A stretch of 32,727 nt of DNA from Rhodobium gokarnense (GTDB lineage: Bacteria; Pseudomonadota; Alphaproteobacteria; Rhizobiales; Rhodobiaceae): positions 1 through 32,727 of the forward strand of contig NZ_JAOQNS010000021.1 of NCBI RefSeq assembly GCF_025961475.1, read 5' to 3'. The notes beneath the pieces are model-generated. The model ran no database searches, was not told where the DNA came from, and worked only from the letters and a program-made list of their open reading frames with translations. Each line of letters opens with the position of its first letter. Position 1 is the stretch's first letter. This document shows, one piece after another, positions 22,557 through 29,941 of this stretch. The position numbers and the translations under genes are program-made.

Positions 22557-25115
22557 CTATTCCGTGCGCAGACCGATTGCCTCGGCCGTGGCGAGCGGGG
22601 CGACGAGGCCGTCGGTCGAAAAGGCCCTGTCTAGGGCGCCCCGGTTCGCGGCCGGCGCGAAGGCGGAAAAGACGAGGAGCCGGCCGTCGCGCCTGGCGAT
22701 GGCGAGGCGCACGACCGCATCGATCCTTTTGCTGCCATTGGCGTCGAGCGCTCCGGCGATGTCGGCATAGCGCATTTCGCCGGCCCCGAAGGGCAGCGTG
22801 CCTTCGCCCAAGGTCTCGCCGCCCTCCAGGACCTTGGTCGCAAAATGCGTCTTGGTCTCGGCAAAGAGGTCGTCGAGGGAGCCCTTGGCGCCGGAGACGG
22901 TGACGGCAGCGGAAAAGACGCCTTCGGGCACCGTTCCGGCGCGCCAGGCCTTGTCGCGCAGGCGCCAGGACTCGACGGCCGCGCCGCGGTCCTCGCGGAT
23001 CGTCCAGCCGTCCGGCACGCGCAGCGCAAAGCCACGGGCCTCGACCTTGCGGACATAGATCGGAGCGACGTCTGCGGGCGCAGCCGCGGGCTTTTCGGTC
23101 TGCACCGTGCCGGTCCGGGGAACCGATGCCACCTTTGGAGATGTTGTGGCGGCCGGCGGCTCCTCGGCAGATGCGTTCTGATCAGGAGCCGGCGCAGCGG
23201 CCTGCGTTTCTTCCCCGGTGTCGGCGGCGTCCGGCTCCGAAGCGGCCGGGGACGCTGATGCCGTGTCCTGATCCGGCCTTTTGTCCGTGGCCGGGGCCTC
23301 GCTGCGGTCCTCCGCCGGCGGTTCTTCTGCGGCCGGTTCGTCGGGCTCGCCTTCCGGCCCCGTTTCGGGCGGCTCTGCCGCTTCGGGGTCTGTCGCGACC
23401 GGCGTTCCGGTCAGGGTGACGCTGTCGGCGATCGCCTGCACGGCATCGGCGGTGGCGTCGTCGAGGTCGACGGGGGCAAGGGTCGCCATGGCGATGGCCG
23501 GCACGGCCTTGTCGGCGAGCAGCACCTCAAGGCCGACATCCGCACCGTCCTGGCTGGCGCCCTCATAGGCTTCGAGAAAATGCCAGGTGTCGCTATCCTC
23601 GACTTCGGAATTGGCGGTCAGCACGTCGTCGGACATCAGGGTGAGCATCGCTTCGACGAAGCGGTAATAGGGCTCGTCGATGCCGCCGCCATAGGCGCCG
23701 GGTTTCAGGACCGCGAAGCGGATGAGGACTTTTCCGTCGGCGCTGGCCGCCTCATAGGGCGCGACGGATCCGGCCTCGCCCTTCCGCCAGGTCCAGCCGG
23801 CGGGGAGCGTTGCGGAAAACCCCTCTCCGGAAACCGCGACCGGTTCGGTGGAGGCAGGCGGCGCGCTCCCGGCGGCCGCCGGCTCGGCTGCTGCGACGAC
23901 GTCTTGTGGTGAAGGCGTTTCGGCCTCTTCGTCGGTTGCCGGCCCTTCGGCAGCTGCGGTCTCCTCTGCCTCGGGCTCTGCCTCCTCTATGGCGCCGGCC
24001 GCCTCGGGCTCTTGCGGTGCTTCAGCGGTTTCTTCCTTGGCCTTGGCCGCGCCGTCGATGGCGACACTCCCTGCGATCTCCTTGAGGAGCTTCGCCATCG
24101 CCGCATCCGCGTCGGCCGGGGCGAGGGTCGCCATGGCGATCGCCGGGCGCTGGCGGTCGGCAAGAAGAATGTCGAGGGTGACGTCACTGCCGTCGGCGGC
24201 GCGGCCCTCATAGGCCTCGCGGAAATGCCAGACGCCGCCGTCTTCCAGTTCGCTATTCGCGGTCAGTTCGTCTTCGCTCAGGAGGCCCCGGATGCCGTCG
24301 ACGAACTGGTAGTAGGGCTCGTCGATGCTGCCGTAGCCGCCCTCCTTCAGGACGCCGAAGCGGATCCGCGCGGCGCCTTCCGGTGCAATGGCGTCGTGGT
24401 ATGCGGTCAGCCCGCGCCCGCCTTCGCGCCACTGCCAGGTGTCGGGGATTTTGACCGAAAATCCCTCGCCGGTGATGGTCACGAGTTTCGTCGCTGCGGT
24501 GGATGCAGCAGGCTCATCGGGTGCCGATGTTTCGTCGGCCGCGGCGACGTCCTCGCCACGTTCACCGGCGGCGGAGGCCTCGTCCGCCACTGCCGTCTCC
24601 GGCGCGCTCGCGGTCAGCTTGATGCTCCTCAGCGCCAGCCGGAAGGTTTTTCGGGCAAGGTTCCAGCGCTTCTGCGGTGCCGAGAGGACGAGGGCGATCT
24701 GGCCGCCCTGATGGGCGGGATCGGAGAGGATGATGGTGGCGCCGCGCTCGCTGCCGGCGCGCCAGTCGAGGCGGCGGGCGATCTGGCCGGCGACGACAGC
24801 GGACGACGTGCCGATCTGGGTCTCGCCGTCGTTGATGTCGGTCACATCCGCGTCGACGATGACGGTGATGCTGGCGCCGCTGCCGTCTTCCGCTTCCAGG
24901 AGCACCAATTCGTTGGCCGAGCTTTCCGCCTCGGTCCAGGCCGAGGGCACGTCGAGCGACACGGACTGCAGGGTCTTCGTCGTCCAGCCTTCCCGTGCGG
25001 CCGCCGCCGGGCTGGAGGGGAGCAGCACTGCGGGCGGCATCGCCAGAAGCCCGAGCGCGACAAGGGCAACTCCGGCGCGGAACGGCTTTCCGCGACGATT
25101 CTTTCGGCAGATCAT
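22557..25115 (-). CDS. Large exported protein with four PsbP/Mog1-like segments
   Basis: I do not recognise this 852-residue protein as a named family. A signal peptide (positive start, hydrophobic 14-32, AAAA near 40) leads into four alpha/beta segments at about 43-170, 213-355, 426-570 and 688-838. Each opens with a variant of GF-(S/A)-hydrophobic-P-x-W, like PsbP/Mog1 or DUF1795 domains. They are joined by linkers rich in Ala, Glu, Pro and Thr (about 171-212, 356-425 and 571-687). Segments 2 and 3 are clear duplicates, sharing IDEPYY-x-FV, LTANSE-x-ED, WHF-x-EAYEG and PAIAMATLAP. It probably lies in the periplasm or on the cell surface. It precedes the DUF4424 gene on the same strand and is divergent from the hydrogenase operon. 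Confidence 0.72.
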   Translation of the reverse strand: MICRKNRRGKPFRAGVALVALGLLAMPPAVLLPSSPAAAAREGWTTKTLQSVSLDVPSAWTEAESSANELVLLEAEDGSGASITVIVDADVTDINDGETQIGTSSAVVAGQIARRLDWRAGSERGATIILSDPAHQGGQIALVLSAPQKRWNLARKTFRLALRSIKLTASAPETAVADEASAAGERGEDVAAADETSAPDEPAASTAATKLVTITGEGFSVKIPDTWQWREGGRGLTAYHDAIAPEGAARIRFGVLKEGGYGSIDEPYYQFVDGIRGLLSEDELTANSELEDGGVWHFREAYEGRAADGSDVTLDILLADRQRPAIAMATLAPADADAAMAKLLKEIAGSVAIDGAAKAKEETAEAPQEPEAAGAIEEAEPEAEETAAAEGPATDEEAETPSPQDVVAAAEPAAAGSAPPASTEPVAVSGEGFSATLPAGWTWRKGEAGSVAPYEAASADGKVLIRFAVLKPGAYGGGIDEPYYRFVEAMLTLMSDDVLTANSEVEDSDTWHFLEAYEGASQDGADVGLEVLLADKAVPAIAMATLAPVDLDDATADAVQAIADSVTLTGTPVATDPEAAEPPETGPEGEPDEPAAEEPPAEDRSEAPATDKRPDQDTASASPAASEPDAADTGEETQAAAPAPDQNASAEEPPAATTSPKVASVPRTGTVQTEKPAAAPADVAPIYVRKVEARGFALRVPDGWTIREDRGAAVESWRLRDKAWRAGTVPEGVFSAAVTVSGAKGSLDDLFAETKTHFATKVLEGGETLGEGTLPFGAGEMRYADIAGALDANGSKRIDAVVRLAIARRDGRLLVFSAFAPAANRGALDRAFSTDGLVAPLATAEAIGLRTE

Positions 25116-25433
25116 GCTCGACGTCCTTCCTCTGCGCCCCCGCGCGTGGCGGCCCCTATCGCGGCATTCAAAAGGCCGCTTATCGCGAACCGCCCGTCCC
25201 CTTCAACTCCGGAACCTATCATAGCATGGGGTCCGGCGATGCGATGTCCCTTTCGAAAAACCTGCCGGACGAGGCCGGTTTTCGACAATCGCGACGGGGT
25301 GTGCGTAACGCCGGCGCGCGCCCGAATGGCCGGATTTTAGCGCGTTTCCAGGGTTCCTGCGTAATCTTCCGCATGGGCAGACACATCATAAAATACTAAA
25401 GTATGCATGCATAATTTCGGGGGGCTCGTCGTA
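25116..25433. other. Divergent intergenic region before the hydrogenase operon
   Basis: This 318-bp gap should hold promoters for both directions. On the plus strand, TAAAAT (25389-25394) is a good -10 box with only a poor -35 match (TTCCGC, 25367-25372). It would start transcription near 25401, just before the ATACT-AA-AGTAT inverted repeat ends. No sigma-54 type (-24/-12) site, often found before hydrogenase operons, was seen. The rest shows nothing recognisable. Confidence 0.35.
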
Positions 25434-25955
25434 ATGACCGGAACAGCCGCCAGAGGGTCCGCAGAAGACCCGCACATATCGGGGGAAGCGCATCGCACGC
25501 TCGTCCTCGGACTGGGAAACGCCGTTCTTACCGACGATGGTGTCGGGATTCACGTTGTCCGTCGGCTGGATGCCGACGCCGGCCTGCCGCGGGGGGTGAC
25601 CCTTCGCGATGGCGGCACGATCGGCCTCGGCCTGTTGCCCGACATTGCCGATGCCGACGCGCTGATCGTCGTCGATGCCGCCGAGCTTCATGCCGCGCCG
25701 GGCGCGGTCAGGGTGTTCGAGGGGGCGGAGATGGACGCCCAGGTCGGCCGCAGCAAGGGCAGCGTCCACGAGATCGCCCTTTCCGACGTGATGACGGCGG
25801 CGGCCCTTTCCGGCAGCCGACCGGAGCGCCGCGCGCTCATCGCCATCCAGCCCGAAATCCTTTCCTGGGGAACCGAGCCGACCGGCGCGGTCGCCGCGGC
25901 CATCCCCGACGCCTGCGCCGCCATTGCCGGACTGGTCGACAAATGGACCCGCTAG
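25434..25955 (+). CDS. [NiFe] hydrogenase maturation protease (HyaD/HybD family)
   Basis: The 173-residue product contains LVLGLGNAVLTDDGVGIHVV, the N-terminal signature of hydrogenase maturation proteases, with an acidic residue at the first nickel-binding position. The second, Asp, is in VVDAAELHA and the third, His, in VHEIALSD. The enzyme uses bound nickel to recognise the loaded large subunit and cut off its C-terminal tail. The substrate is the large subunit encoded by the last gene of the operon, whose tail after DPCIACAVH is 15 residues. An upstream ATG at 25407 lies very near the predicted transcription start and lacks a ribosome site, so 25434, behind GGGGGG, is preferred. It overlaps the next gene by 13 bp. 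Confidence 0.88.
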   Translation: MTGTAARGSAEDPHISGEAHRTLVLGLGNAVLTDDGVGIHVVRRLDADAGLPRGVTLRDGGTIGLGLLPDIADADALIVVDAAELHAAPGAVRVFEGAEMDAQVGRSKGSVHEIALSDVMTAAALSGSRPERRALIAIQPEILSWGTEPTGAVAAAIPDACAAIAGLVDKWTR

Positions 25956-26425
25956 AACAGGCCGCCCCCTCCCACAACGACGACGCGGGCGTCGCCGCAA
26001 CGCGGGAGGAGTCGCCGCTGGCGATGGCGCTGCTGCGCGAGATTTCTTCAGCGCTCGCCGACTATCTGGAAACCGGAGAGACCGCGGTCATCGACCTGAA
26101 AAGCCTCCCGATGCTGGAGGCCGACCGCGCCGCGCTCGCCGATCTCCTCGGCGAGGGCGAAGTGACGGCGATGCTCGACGTTGCCGGCGAGAGCGAGGTC
26201 CGCGAGACCGGCCATGCCGGGGTCTGGTGGGTCCGCCATTTCGGTGCCGACCGCAGGCTCGCGGCCGAGCAGATCGAGGTCACCGCCATTCCCGACATCC
26301 TTCTTTCGCACCGCGACGACATCGCGGCGGCGGCGGACCGGCTCGCCGAAACCCTCAAGACCGACCGAGAGACCGACCCACCCGAACCCATCACCACGCT
26401 GGATAGGGACACGCACCATGTCTGA
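25943..26425 (+). CDS. HupH-like hydrogenase expression/formation protein
   Basis: The 160-residue protein resembles the C-terminal domain of HupH/HyaF: ALLREISSAL, VIDLKSLPML, LGEGEVTAMLDVAGESEVRETGHAGVWWV and IEVTAIPDILLSH. Full HupH proteins are about 280 residues with two such halves, so this is a single-domain version. HupH helps assembly of the hydrogenase small subunit, with a role in iron-sulfur cluster delivery or protection. It starts inside the protease gene and ends eight bases inside the small-subunit gene, so all three are translationally linked. The first 25 residues look unstructured. Confidence 0.78.
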   Translation: MDPLEQAAPSHNDDAGVAATREESPLAMALLREISSALADYLETGETAVIDLKSLPMLEADRAALADLLGEGEVTAMLDVAGESEVRETGHAGVWWVRHFGADRRLAAEQIEVTAIPDILLSHRDDIAAAADRLAETLKTDRETDPPEPITTLDRDTHHV

Positions 26426-27512
26426 CGGCAGAACCCTCGGCCAGTTGCTGGCCCGGCGGGGCATCTCGCGCCGCGCCTTCCTCAAATATTCGTCTTATCT
26501 GGCCTCGCTGATGGCGTTGCCGCCGGCGGCCTCCAAGGCGATGGCGGAGGGGCTCGCCATGGCGCCGCGGCAGTCGGTGATCTGGCTCTCCTTCCAGGAA
26601 TGCACGGGCTGCACGGAATCGATCACCCGCGCCCATTCGCCGACGCTGGAAGACCTGATCTTCGACTTCATCTCGCTCGACTATCACCATACCCTGCAGG
26701 CGGCCTCCGGCGAGGCGGCGGAAGCGGCGCGACATGAGGCGATGGAAGCCAACAAGGGCAAATACATCGTCGTCGTCGACGGCTCGGTGCCGGTCGGCGC
26801 CGGCGCGATCTACTCGACCATTGCCGGCATCACCAACCAGCAGATGCTGGAGGAGACGGTGAAGGACGCGTTTGCGGTCGTTGCCGTCGGCTCGTGCGCT
26901 GCCTTCGGCGGCATCCCGCACGCCAAGCCGAACCCGACCAACGCCATGCCGATCGGCCGGCTGGTGAAGGACAAGCCGGTGATCAACATTTCCGGCTGCC
27001 CGCCGATCCCCGAAGCGATGGCCGGAACGCTCGCCCATGTGCTCGCCTTCGGCAACGTGCCGGAGCTCGACAGCCACGGCCGGCCGCTCGCCTTCTTCGG
27101 CGACAGTATCCACGACCGCTGCTACCGGCGGCCGTTCTACGACAAGGGCCAGTTCGCCGAGAGCTTCGATGACGATGGCGCCCGCAAGGGCTGGTGCCTC
27201 TACAAGCTCGGCTGCAAGGGCCCGGTCACCTACAACGCCTGCGCGACGCTGAAATGGAACGGCGGCGTTTCCTTCCCGATCCAGTCGGGCCACGGGTGCC
27301 TTGGCTGCTCGGAACCGCATTTCTGGGACATGGGCGGCTTCTACAAGCCGGTCTCGGCGCCGAGCGACGAGGTCGGCCCGGTCGCCGCGATGGCCGTTGC
27401 CGGCGGGGCGGCCGCCGGTGTCGCCGCCGGGCTCGTCCACCGCGCCGCCCGGTCGAAGGCGCGGGCCGACCACACCACCGTCACCGTCGATGATCTGGAG
27501 AAGTCGTCATGA
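26418..27512 (+). CDS. hynS: [NiFe] hydrogenase small subunit (Isp-type, group 1)
   Basis: The 364-residue product has a twin-arginine leader (SRRAFLK at 17-23). The proximal cluster motif ECTGCTES (Cys62, Cys65) is followed by VGSCAAFGG, GCPPIPEAM, and the cysteines for the medial and distal clusters in CYRRPF, GWCLYKLGCKGP, YNACATLKWN and SGHGCLGCSEPHFWD. A Gly/Ala-rich hydrophobic stretch near 325-340 is a C-terminal membrane anchor. Gly occupies the places of both extra cysteines that define oxygen-tolerant enzymes. The subunit carries electrons from the NiFe site to the cytochrome b partner. Order with isp1, isp2 and the large subunit matches the HynS-Isp1-Isp2-HynL type of purple sulfur bacteria. 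The ATG at 26418 overlaps the HupH-like gene. Confidence 0.94.
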   Translation: MSDGRTLGQLLARRGISRRAFLKYSSYLASLMALPPAASKAMAEGLAMAPRQSVIWLSFQECTGCTESITRAHSPTLEDLIFDFISLDYHHTLQAASGEAAEAARHEAMEANKGKYIVVVDGSVPVGAGAIYSTIAGITNQQMLEETVKDAFAVVAVGSCAAFGGIPHAKPNPTNAMPIGRLVKDKPVINISGCPPIPEAMAGTLAHVLAFGNVPELDSHGRPLAFFGDSIHDRCYRRPFYDKGQFAESFDDDGARKGWCLYKLGCKGPVTYNACATLKWNGGVSFPIQSGHGCLGCSEPHFWDMGGFYKPVSAPSDEVGPVAAMAVAGGAAAGVAAGLVHRAARSKARADHTTVTVDDLEKSS

Positions 27513-28168
27513 CCGCCGTAGACCTTTTGGCGCTTGCGCGTGGACCGCTGTTTCAGATCGCGCTCGTTATCTTTGCCGCGGGCGTGACGCTGCGCATCGT
27601 CGAAATCCTGGTGATCGGCCGCCGGCCGGACTATTCGGAAGCGCGGCAGGGGGCGGTGTTGTCCGGTCTCAGCACCATGTTCACCCGCTCGATCCCGCGC
27701 GAGGGCATGTTCCGGCGCAATCCGTTCGTGATCGTCTCCGGCTACATCTTCCATATCGGCATCTTCGTGGTGGTCTTTTTGTCCGCGGCGCATATCGAGG
27801 TCTGGCGGGCGATCACCGGCTTTGCCTGGCCGAGCCTGCCGACGCCCCTGGTCGACTTCCTGACGGTTGCCTCGATCGCCGCCATGCTGGTGGTTCTGGT
27901 CAACCGGCTGCGCGATCCGATGCTGAGATTCCTCAGCACCTTCCAGGACTATCTGGTCTGGGTGGCGACGTTCCTTGCGTTCGTGACCGGCTATCTCGCC
28001 TTCCACCACATGCTGCTGCGCTACGAGCTGATGCTGGCGGTGCACATCATCGCCGTCGAGGTGCTGCTGGTCCTGTTCCCGTTCACCAAGCTGATGCACA
28101 CGTTCACGCTGTTCATCGCGCGCTACTACACGGGCTCCACGTTCGGCCGGAAAGGGGTGGAATCATGA
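27509..28168 (+). CDS. isp1: Isp1, NarI-like cytochrome b subunit
   Basis: The 219-residue protein has about five membrane helices (around 13-35, 73-95, 115-135, 147-168 and 175-195). Histidines sit in membrane positions suited to haem b: IFHIGIFVVVFLSAAHIE and FHHMLLRYELMLAVHIIAVE. It resembles the NarI/DsrM cytochrome b family and the Isp1 protein of Isp-type hydrogenases. It would pass electrons between the periplasmic hydrogenase and the cytoplasmic Isp2 or quinone pool. Its ATG overlaps the small-subunit stop (ATGA), and its end overlaps the isp2 start in the same way. Confidence 0.88.
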   Translation: MTAVDLLALARGPLFQIALVIFAAGVTLRIVEILVIGRRPDYSEARQGAVLSGLSTMFTRSIPREGMFRRNPFVIVSGYIFHIGIFVVVFLSAAHIEVWRAITGFAWPSLPTPLVDFLTVASIAAMLVVLVNRLRDPMLRFLSTFQDYLVWVATFLAFVTGYLAFHHMLLRYELMLAVHIIAVEVLLVLFPFTKLMHTFTLFIARYYTGSTFGRKGVES

Positions 28169-29433
28169 GCGAGCGCAGCCAACGCGCCATTACCGCTTTC
28201 AAGGAGCAGATCGATTCCTCCACGGCGGCGTTCTTCTCAAGCTGCGTCCATTGCGGGATGTGCGCCCATGCGTGCCTGTTCTTCAACGAAAGCGACGATC
28301 CCAAATACATTCCGATCCACAAGGTCGAGCCGATGCGCCGGGTCTGGTGGAGCGAATACACCTTCTTCGGCAAGCTCCTGTCGGCCGTCGGGCTCGGCCC
28401 GAAGGTGACGGACGAGATGCTGCAGGAGTGGCAGGAACTGGTCTACAACGGCTGCAGCCTGTGCGGCCGCTGCTCCATGGTCTGCCCGGTCGGCAACGAC
28501 ATCACCGGCATGATCCGCAAGGAGCGCGAGGGCATGGTCGCCGCCGGCTACGCGCCGGAGGGCCTGATCGGCGCCTCGGCCCGTGCGGTTCGGATCGGCA
28601 GCCCGATGGGCGTGACGCTGAAGGCCGTGCAGGCCCAGGTCCGGCACGTGGAGAACGACACCGGCCTCAAGGTCCCGTTCGACCAGGAGGGCGCGGAATA
28701 CCTCGTCCTGATGTCGTCCATGGAGATCATGAACTACCCGGAATATCTGGAGGCCATCGTCCAGATCTTCGACCATGCCGGGCTCTCCTGGACGCTTTCC
28801 AGCGAGGCCTTCGAGGCGACCAATTCCGGCATCCAGATCGGCTCGTCCGATATTGCCCGCGAACTCGTCTCGCGCGTCGTCGAGGCCGCCGAGAAGCTGA
28901 AGGTCAAGACCGTGATCAGCCCGGAATGCGGCCATGCCTATACGGCGCTGCGCTGGGAGGGGCCGAATCTGATCGGCCGGCCCTACAGCTTCAAGGCCCG
29001 GCACATCGTCGAAGTGCTCGACGAGCTTCGGGAGCGCGGGCTCCTGAAGACCGAGGGCATGGAGGACGAACTGGTCACCTTCCACGACCCGTGCCAGCTC
29101 GTGCGCCGCGGCGGCGTGGAGAAGGAGCCGCGCCGGCTCGTCGACATGATCTGCAGCAACTTCGTGGAGATGCACGACCACGGCAAGCTGAACTGGTGCT
29201 GCGGGGCGGGCGGCGGCGTCGGCGCCATCGAGGAGGCGCATGACCTCAAGATGACGGCGTTCAACGCCAAGAAGCGCCAGCTTGAGGAGGTCAGGCCCGA
29301 CAAGCTGATCACCGCCTGCGCCAACTGCCGGATCCAGCTCGAGGAAGGGCTGGAGGAGAACAATATGGATATCCCCGTCGTCGGTCTCACCGAAATGCTC
29401 GCCGAGCATCTGGCCGACAAGACCGACGCCTGA
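28165..29433 (+). CDS. isp2: Isp2, HdrD-like iron-sulfur subunit
   Basis: The 422-residue soluble protein starts with two [4Fe-4S] ferredoxin motifs, CVHCGMCAHAC (Cys27, 30, 33, 37) and CSLCGRCSMVC (near 98-108). Two heterodisulfide-reductase-like halves follow. The first is degenerate (SPECGHAY). The second is a full CCG domain (HDPCQLV, NWCCGAGGG, CANCRIQ) that would bind a non-cubane cluster. This architecture matches HdrD/DsrK and Isp2. It is expected on the cytoplasmic side, bound to Isp1, and may link hydrogen oxidation to thiol/disulfide or sulfur chemistry. The physiological partner is not known from the sequence. Confidence 0.9.
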   Translation: MSERSQRAITAFKEQIDSSTAAFFSSCVHCGMCAHACLFFNESDDPKYIPIHKVEPMRRVWWSEYTFFGKLLSAVGLGPKVTDEMLQEWQELVYNGCSLCGRCSMVCPVGNDITGMIRKEREGMVAAGYAPEGLIGASARAVRIGSPMGVTLKAVQAQVRHVENDTGLKVPFDQEGAEYLVLMSSMEIMNYPEYLEAIVQIFDHAGLSWTLSSEAFEATNSGIQIGSSDIARELVSRVVEAAEKLKVKTVISPECGHAYTALRWEGPNLIGRPYSFKARHIVEVLDELRERGLLKTEGMEDELVTFHDPCQLVRRGGVEKEPRRLVDMICSNFVEMHDHGKLNWCCGAGGGVGAIEEAHDLKMTAFNAKKRQLEEVRPDKLITACANCRIQLEEGLEENNMDIPVVGLTEMLAEHLADKTDA

Positions 29434-29462
29434 CGGGCGGCGGGTCAGGAGAGGTGACAGCC

Positions 29463-29927
29463 ATGTCCGAGATCACCAACGATCAAGATTTCCGCAAGGC
29501 GCTCGACGGCCTTGCCATCGACGACCAGCGCCGGATCGGCGCGGAGTTCGTCGAAAGCGTCATCGGTTTTTCCAGCGACGACCGGGTCCGCGAGGCGGTG
29601 AAGGCCGCCCGCGAGGGCATGTCGGCGGAAATGCAGAGCGCCGTCTTCAAGAGCGCCAAGAAGGCCTCGCTCGACAGCCATGCGCGCTGCGGTGCGGAGG
29701 CCGACTGGTCGTGCCAGGCCGACTATTTCGTGGCGAGGGCGGCGAGCGCCGTCGTCGCCCCGCCGGGCCAGATGAAGAGCGACAACGTCGCCTGGCTCGC
29801 CGCCGTCCATGCCCGCATGGCCAAGACCTGCGCCTCCGTCGATGCGCCGGAAGACCTGGCGGAGGAGGAACGCCAGCGCCAGTACCGGCTGCTGTCCGAC
29901 TTCCTGCAATCGGCAGAGAACGCCTGA
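29463..29927 (+). CDS. Unrecognised 154-residue protein inside the hydrogenase operon
   Basis: I do not recognise a family. The product is predicted largely helical and soluble, with no signal peptide or membrane segment. It has three cysteines (76, 84, 123) and a short HARCGAEADWSC stretch. The C-terminal third is acidic and charged (EDLAEEERQRQYRLLSDFL). AGGAGAGG eight bases upstream supports the ATG at 29463. It sits between isp2 (29 bp gap) and the large subunit (14 bp gap), where known Isp operons pass directly from isp2 to hynL, so it is co-expressed with the enzyme. It could be an assembly chaperone or extra subunit; position is the only evidence. Confidence 0.8.
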   Translation: MSEITNDQDFRKALDGLAIDDQRRIGAEFVESVIGFSSDDRVREAVKAAREGMSAEMQSAVFKSAKKASLDSHARCGAEADWSCQADYFVARAASAVVAPPGQMKSDNVAWLAAVHARMAKTCASVDAPEDLAEEERQRQYRLLSDFLQSAENA

Positions 29928-29941
29928 AGGGGGACCCGATC

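Noticed and set aside
26418-27512. Oxygen-tolerant [NiFe] hydrogenase
   Set aside because: The two supernumerary cysteine positions around the proximal cluster are Gly (ECTGCTES and SCAAFGG), so the standard cluster is expected.
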